Of a stretch of 64,000 nucleotides of DNA, positions 60,332 through 64,000 are shown piece after piece. The DNA comes from Martelella endophytica (GTDB lineage: Bacteria; Pseudomonadota; Alphaproteobacteria; Rhizobiales; Rhizobiaceae). Location: positions 719,501 to 783,500 of the forward strand of contig NZ_CP010803.1 in the NCBI RefSeq assembly GCF_000960975.1. Direction: 5' to 3'. The translations under genes were made by a program, and so were the position numbers. Under the pieces are notes generated by a model. It saw only the letters and a list, made by a program, of their open reading frames with translations. It made no database searches and was not told the origin of the DNA. Numbering within the stretch: position 1 is the first letter of the stretch; the number at the start of each line of letters is the position of its first letter.

Positions 60332-60540
60332 GACGGTGATTTCGAAAGGGGGCTCGCGCAACATACCTTGGGACACAAACTGTTATGAACTGATGAGGCC
60401 GACCGACCTTACTGTCTTGCCATCAAATTCTTAGGGGTGGGCAAGGCGGAAAGCAAGCCGCCAGCCAGCACTGTCTTGACCGTGTTATGAGGCCCCGATA
60501 ACTGTTGGGTATCGGGAACATCTGCCAGGGGAGACGAAAA

Positions 60541-61935
60541 TTGGACAGGAAAACCGCAGCCGAAGCCTTGTTCGATCCGAACGACGAGACTTACGGGACA
60601 GCCGATCTTTCAGCAATCCTGCCGAAATCGAAGTTCCCGGATGCCGAGCGGGCACCGCGACTTGCCTATGCCGCCATTCACGATGAGCTTCTGCTCGACG
60701 GCAATGCCCGCCAGAATCTCGCGACCTTCTGCCAGACCTGGGAAGAGCCGGAAGTCCATCAACTGATGGACGACTGCATCGACAAGAACATGATCGACAA
60801 GGATGAATATCCGCAGACCGCCGAGATCGAGGCGCGCTGCATTCGAATGCTTGCCGATCTATGGAATGCGCCGCAAGGCCCAGCCACTGGAACCTCGACC
60901 ACCGGCTCGTCTGAGGCGGCCATGCTCGGTGGCCTGGCCATGAAGCGTCGCTGGGAGACCAAGCGCAAGGCCGAGGGCAAGCCGATCGACAAGCCCAACC
61001 TGATCACCGGTCCGGTACAGGTCTGCTGGCACAAGTTCACCCGCTACTGGGATATCGAGCATCGCGAAATCCCGATGGAGGACGGCCGGCTGCTGATGAC
61101 GCCGGAAGAGGTGCTGAAGCTTTGCGATGAGAACACGATCGGCGTCGTGCCGACGCTTGGCGTGACCTTCACCGGCGAATACGAGCCGGTCAGGGCGGTC
61201 TCCGATGCGCTCGACGACCTTCAGGCTCGTACCGGCCTCGATATCCCGATCCATGTCGATGGCGCCAGCGGCGGCTTTCTGGCGCCCTTCTGCGCACCGG
61301 ACCTCGAATGGGACTTCCGCCTGCCGCGGGTGAAGTCGATCAATGCGTCCGGCCACAAGTTCGGCCTGTCGCCGCTCGGTGTCGGCTGGGTGCTGTGGCG
61401 TGAGGAGCAGGACCTGCCGGAACAGATGATCTTCTGGGTCAATTATCTCGGCGGCAACATGCGCGATATCGCGCTCAACTTCTCCCGTCCCGGCGGGCAG
61501 GTTGTCTGCCAGTACTACAACTTCCTGCGCCTCGGCCGCGATGGCTATCGCAAGGTGCACGAGGCCTGCTATCGCAGCGCCGCCTATCTGGCAGAGGCCC
61601 TGGAAAAAACCGGCCTCGTCGATATCGTCTTCGACGGCGATCCCGCACGCGGCATCCCGGCCGTCTCGTGGAAGCTGAAAGAAGGCCTTGCGACCAACTA
61701 CACGCTGTTCGACCTCGCCGATCGCCTGCGGGCCCGCGGCTGGCAGGTGCCGGCCTATACGCTGCCGGCCAATTGCGAAAACCAGGCAATTCAGCGCATT
61801 CTGGTGCGCAATGGTGTGTCGATCGATCTCTGCTCGCTGTTGATCGACGACATGATGACCGCCGTCGAATATTTCCGCGCCCATCCGGTCAGCAAGCCCC
61901 TGACCGAAGACGAGGCTTCCGGCTTCCACCACTGA
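60541..61935 (+). CDS. gadB: Glutamate decarboxylase
   Basis: A 464-residue PLP decarboxylase, nearly the same length as E. coli GadA/GadB. PLP-binding lysine in [21 protein letters not shown], phosphate/substrate loops in [22 protein letters not shown] and [13 protein letters not shown]. It makes GABA from glutamate and uses up a proton, an acid-stress function. It begins with TTG at 60541 with GGGAG seven bases upstream; an in-frame TTG at 60505 is less likely. A two-way terminator lies behind it. No gadC antiporter is in the window. Confidence 0.92.
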   Translation: MDRKTAAEALFDPNDETYGTADLSAILPKSKFPDAERAPRLAYAAIHDELLLDGNARQNLATFCQTWEEPEVHQLMDDCIDKNMIDKDEYPQTAEIEARCIRMLADLWNAPQGPATGTSTTGSSEAAMLGGLAMKRRWETKRKAEGKPIDKPNLITGPVQVCWHKFTRYWDIEHREIPMEDGRLLMTPEEVLKLCDENTIGVVPTLGVTFTGEYEPVRAVSDALDDLQARTGLDIPIHVDGASGGFLAPFCAPDLEWDFRLPRVKSINASGHKFGLSPLGVGWVLWREEQDLPEQMIFWVNYLGGNMRDIALNFSRPGGQVVCQYYNFLRLGRDGYRKVHEACYRSAAYLAEALEKTGLVDIVFDGDPARGIPAVSWKLKEGLATNYTLFDLADRLRARGWQVPAYTLPANCENQAIQRILVRNGVSIDLCSLLIDDMMTAVEYFRAHPVSKPLTEDEASGFHH

Positions 61936-61956
61936 GCCTTTCACGCGACGACGAAT

Positions 61957-61984
61957 AAAGGGGAGCCGTTTTGGCCCCCCTTTT
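61957..61984. terminator. Bidirectional intrinsic terminator between gadB and the CGH gene
   Basis: Positions 61957-61967 and 61973-61983 form an 11-bp stem with a GTTTT loop and one mismatch (A-C on the plus strand, G-U on the minus strand). It is followed by TTTT on the plus strand and by UUUAUU on the minus strand. It serves both convergent genes. Confidence 0.8.
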
Positions 61985-62006
61985 GCATTTGTTCCGGTGC
62001 GCCGCG

Positions 62007-63101
62007 TCAGTGCGCCAGCATGATCGCCGTCGCGTTGCCTTCCGCCTGATCGAAGGCGGAAAGCGGGACGACGTGGATGCCGCCGGCTGCGGCAAGCTTG
62101 CCGAGATCCATGCTGACATAGCCGAGGCTGTCATAGGGCTTCAGGAACATCAGGCCGCGATCGAGGTCGGTGAGCGATGTCCATGAGGTGTATTCGGTGA
62201 TGTAGTCCGGCTTCTTGACCTCGCCCTGGCCCGACAGCGCGGCGGCAGAGCTCGTCAGAGCGCTCGCCTTGGCGCTGGCGTAGCGCGAGGCGCCGCGCGG
62301 GCGATCAAACTTGTTCATCAGGTGCGACAACGCCAGGATCGCCTTGTCCGGCCCGTCGGCCTTTTCGGTGAAGTTGGCATAGTAGGCGGCGCGGACGAAG
62401 CGGCCGACGGCCGTATCGGAGGCTGGCAGCCCGGCCGTGGCGATGCCCGAATCCGGCTGAACGAATTCCTGCCCGAGAATGGTCGCCGCCGTTTGGTCGG
62501 TGTTGTCGAAGAAGGTGTAGTTGTTGAGATTGGTCAGATGCCAGTCGAAGCGCGGGCTGTTGGTCATCACCCCGATCGGATTGTCGAAGATGTGGCGCTC
62601 GCCATCGAAGAACTCGATCACGATCGAGGCGCCGCTGCGGTCATGCACGGTGTAGTGGAACGGCGGGATCGTGCCGCCAAGCGCTTCGAGCGGATCGACG
62701 ATGACCGGCTGGTTCTCGAGCGCGGCCTTGACCTCGGCCACGGTTGAAAACTGGCCGAGGATCCAGGCGCCGAGGTCGATGGCGGAGAGAAGCGGCGCGT
62801 CTGCGGCAAACGTATCGTCAGGCCCGTGGGTATCGGCAAAGGCGAGCAGGCTGAAATCGAGACCGGCCTCGTTCATCCCTTCGCAGACCTTCAGATCCTT
62901 GATGCTGCCATTGGGCACCGCAACGCCGAGAATGTCGTATTTGCTCTGATATTCGAGCGCCGGATGTGCACCGACCTTGGACGCAAGCGGCGTGCCCTTG
63001 GGAATGAAGGCGGCGAGATAGGGAAGCTCCACGGGCAGCTCCATGGTTCGCCCGGCATAGACGGAGCCCTGAAGATCACGGTAGAGAAGGGATGTGCACA
63101 T
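62007..63101 (-). CDS. Choloylglycine hydrolase / penicillin V acylase-family Ntn hydrolase
   Basis: A 364-residue N-terminal-nucleophile hydrolase. The start at 63101 is chosen so that Met removal exposes the catalytic cysteine (MCTSLLYRD) and because GAGG lies six bases upstream; a start at 63113 would bury it. Family landmarks include VMTNSPRFDWHLTNLNNY and RFVRAAYY. The aspartate usual in the GRNYDW segment is Glu in AGRTMEL. The family cleaves amides of bile acids, penicillin V or N-acyl-homoserine lactones, which cannot be told apart here. Convergent with gadB, and downstream of the YrhK-like gene by 68 bases. Confidence 0.83.
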   Translation of the reverse strand: MCTSLLYRDLQGSVYAGRTMELPVELPYLAAFIPKGTPLASKVGAHPALEYQSKYDILGVAVPNGSIKDLKVCEGMNEAGLDFSLLAFADTHGPDDTFAADAPLLSAIDLGAWILGQFSTVAEVKAALENQPVIVDPLEALGGTIPPFHYTVHDRSGASIVIEFFDGERHIFDNPIGVMTNSPRFDWHLTNLNNYTFFDNTDQTAATILGQEFVQPDSGIATAGLPASDTAVGRFVRAAYYANFTEKADGPDKAILALSHLMNKFDRPRGASRYASAKASALTSSAAALSGQGEVKKPDYITEYTSWTSLTDLDRGLMFLKPYDSLGYVSMDLGKLAAAGGIHVVPLSAFDQAEGNATAIMLAH

Positions 63102-63169
63102 GTTCGACCTCAATTGACGGTTTTCGTTACCCCTTTGAAGGGTAGTTCAGACGGCGCATCTGATCTCGA

Positions 63170-64000
63170 TCACGACGCGGCATGACGCGCCTCTCGCATG
63201 CTCAGCGCTGCGCCGATGAAGAAGCAGAGCGCGCCGAACCAGAGATTGGCGTTTGAAACGGTCATGATCCACGCGGCCTCCTTCCCTTCCGGCGTATAGG
63301 CTATTGTTGAAGCGATCATGAAGGCAATGCAACCGAGAAGGTTGATGGCGCCGATCCACCAGGAAACATCGCGGCGCGGCAGCGACAGATGCGCGTGCCC
63401 CACCTCGATATAAGCGAGATAGCCGGAGACCAGGAAGAGCACGGATCCCGCCATGCCCGGCCCCCAGATGACGATATCCTGCATGACCCAATCTGAAGGC
63501 GTGTGGATCGCATCGAAGGTGTTGAAGTTGAAGAAGATCGTGCCGATGAACTGGGTCGCGGCGCTGAGCCAGCCGGCATTCATCGGTTCCCAGCCGAAAA
63601 GGGCCGGACTGTCCCTGCCCTCGGCGCGCGCCGCCTCGGCATTGGCGGCCTGGAACAGTTGCATGTAGGCGGCGGTGGTGAAGGGAATGGAACCGGCAAA
63701 GAAGGTCACGTTGGTCGCCCAGGACGGCAGATGCGCCACCATCGCCGGATAGAGCGCCATGGCGCTGCCCGCCATGAACAGCGCCGAGCCCAACACGAAG
63801 ATCAGCCCGGTCAGCCAGTTGTAGAGCGCCGTCTGCCAGAATGGGGCCGGAACATTCTCCAGGGCCCGGCGGTGTCGGAAAAGGCCCTTGCGGTGATCGC
63901 GCGAACGCCAGACCAGCGCCCGGCCGTCGCGGTGGAAGTAGCGGATGGTAACAAAGGGCCAGGGACCGGCATGCCTGGTTTCGGCACTGTCGTCGGTGGT
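63170..64000 (-). CDS. Polytopic membrane protein, possible YrhK-domain type (5' end outside window)
   Basis: The frame is open without interruption from the stop at 63170 to the right edge, giving 276 visible residues. The first visible 60 are soluble and Arg-rich (WPFVTIRYFHRDGRALVWRSRD...). Then come about six membrane helices (GLIFVLGSALFMAGSAMALYP, ATNVTFFAGSIPFTTAAYMQLF, FIGTIFFNFNTF, VIWGPGMAGSVLFLVSGYLAYIEV, WIGAINLLGCIAFMIASTIAY, LWFGALCFFIGAALSM). The repeated GS/GA-rich helices resemble YrhK-domain proteins; I am not sure. Its pairing with the choloylglycine-hydrolase-like and gad genes hints at envelope or acid stress. Confidence 0.62.
   Translation of the reverse strand, partial: TTDDSAETRHAGPWPFVTIRYFHRDGRALVWRSRDHRKGLFRHRRALENVPAPFWQTALYNWLTGLIFVLGSALFMAGSAMALYPAMVAHLPSWATNVTFFAGSIPFTTAAYMQLFQAANAEAARAEGRDSPALFGWEPMNAGWLSAATQFIGTIFFNFNTFDAIHTPSDWVMQDIVIWGPGMAGSVLFLVSGYLAYIEVGHAHLSLPRRDVSWWIGAINLLGCIAFMIASTIAYTPEGKEAAWIMTVSNANLWFGALCFFIGAALSMREARHAAS

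Overview
The window is a GC-rich, densely coded stretch of a Gram-negative bacterial genome. Codon use, the mix of GntR/LacI/LysR-controlled ABC and TRAP uptake operons, the degenerate dispersed palindrome at 19435-19469 and the gadB / choloylglycine-hydrolase neighbourhood all suggest an alphaproteobacterium of the Hyphomicrobiales (Rhizobiaceae or relatives). This is inference from gene content; no rRNA or marker gene is present. I see no tRNA, rRNA, insertion sequence, prophage or CRISPR array. The content is almost entirely nutrient scavenging plus some efflux and stress genes, as is common on a secondary replicon or chromid.

Layout. (1) 1-2158: end of an AraC-type regulator, then a ribokinase-family kinase and DeoC aldolase. 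(2) 2325-10785: a complete non-phosphorylative deoxy-sugar pathway of the L-fucose/L-galactose type: MFS importer, mutarotase, aldose dehydrogenase, amidohydrolase-fold lactonase, enolase-superfamily dehydratase, DHDPS-like aldolase and a FucO-like reductase, with a FadR-type GntR regulator between the two divergent halves and a matching GTATTAC operator in front of each half. (3) 10832-24482: a GntR-controlled peptide cassette (OppABCDF-type ABC transporter, two M24-like hydrolases, an AstE/AspA-like deacylase, an M38-like amidohydrolase). Divergent from it are an aldo/keto reductase and a DUF885 metallopeptidase. (4) 24540-35284: an amino-sugar regulon (NagB-like, SIS, NagA, a neutral-ceramidase-like hydrolase, a sugar ABC transporter, an AGE-fold epimerase) with a LacI repressor and two near-identical palindromic operators.

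(5) 35434-40264: a polar amino-acid ABC transporter with a cysteine-desulfurase-like PLP enzyme, divergent from a FadR-type regulator and a DUF3830 protein. (6) 40295-46729: LysR, HpcH/HpaI aldolase, TRAP transporter, D-hydantoinase. (7) 46852-50751: two tandem LysR regulators, an exported carboxymuconolactone-decarboxylase-like protein, an NAD(P)-binding protein and a cupin closely resembling cupin-fold hydroxynitrile lyases. (8) 50815-57563: ChaA-type antiporter, then an AaeX/AaeA/AaeB-like efflux operon carrying its own TolC-type outer-membrane lipoprotein, and a beta-barrel protein. (9) 57591-64000: Tat-exported amidohydrolase, a lipoprotein alpha/beta hydrolase, glutamate decarboxylase, a choloylglycine-hydrolase-family protein and a partial polytopic membrane protein.

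The most rewarding points are variant active sites in the sugar dehydratase and in both M24 paralogues, the ceramidase-like enzyme embedded in an amino-sugar regulon, operators repeated on both sides of three divergent promoters, and strong stem-loops directly behind all four solute-binding-protein genes.
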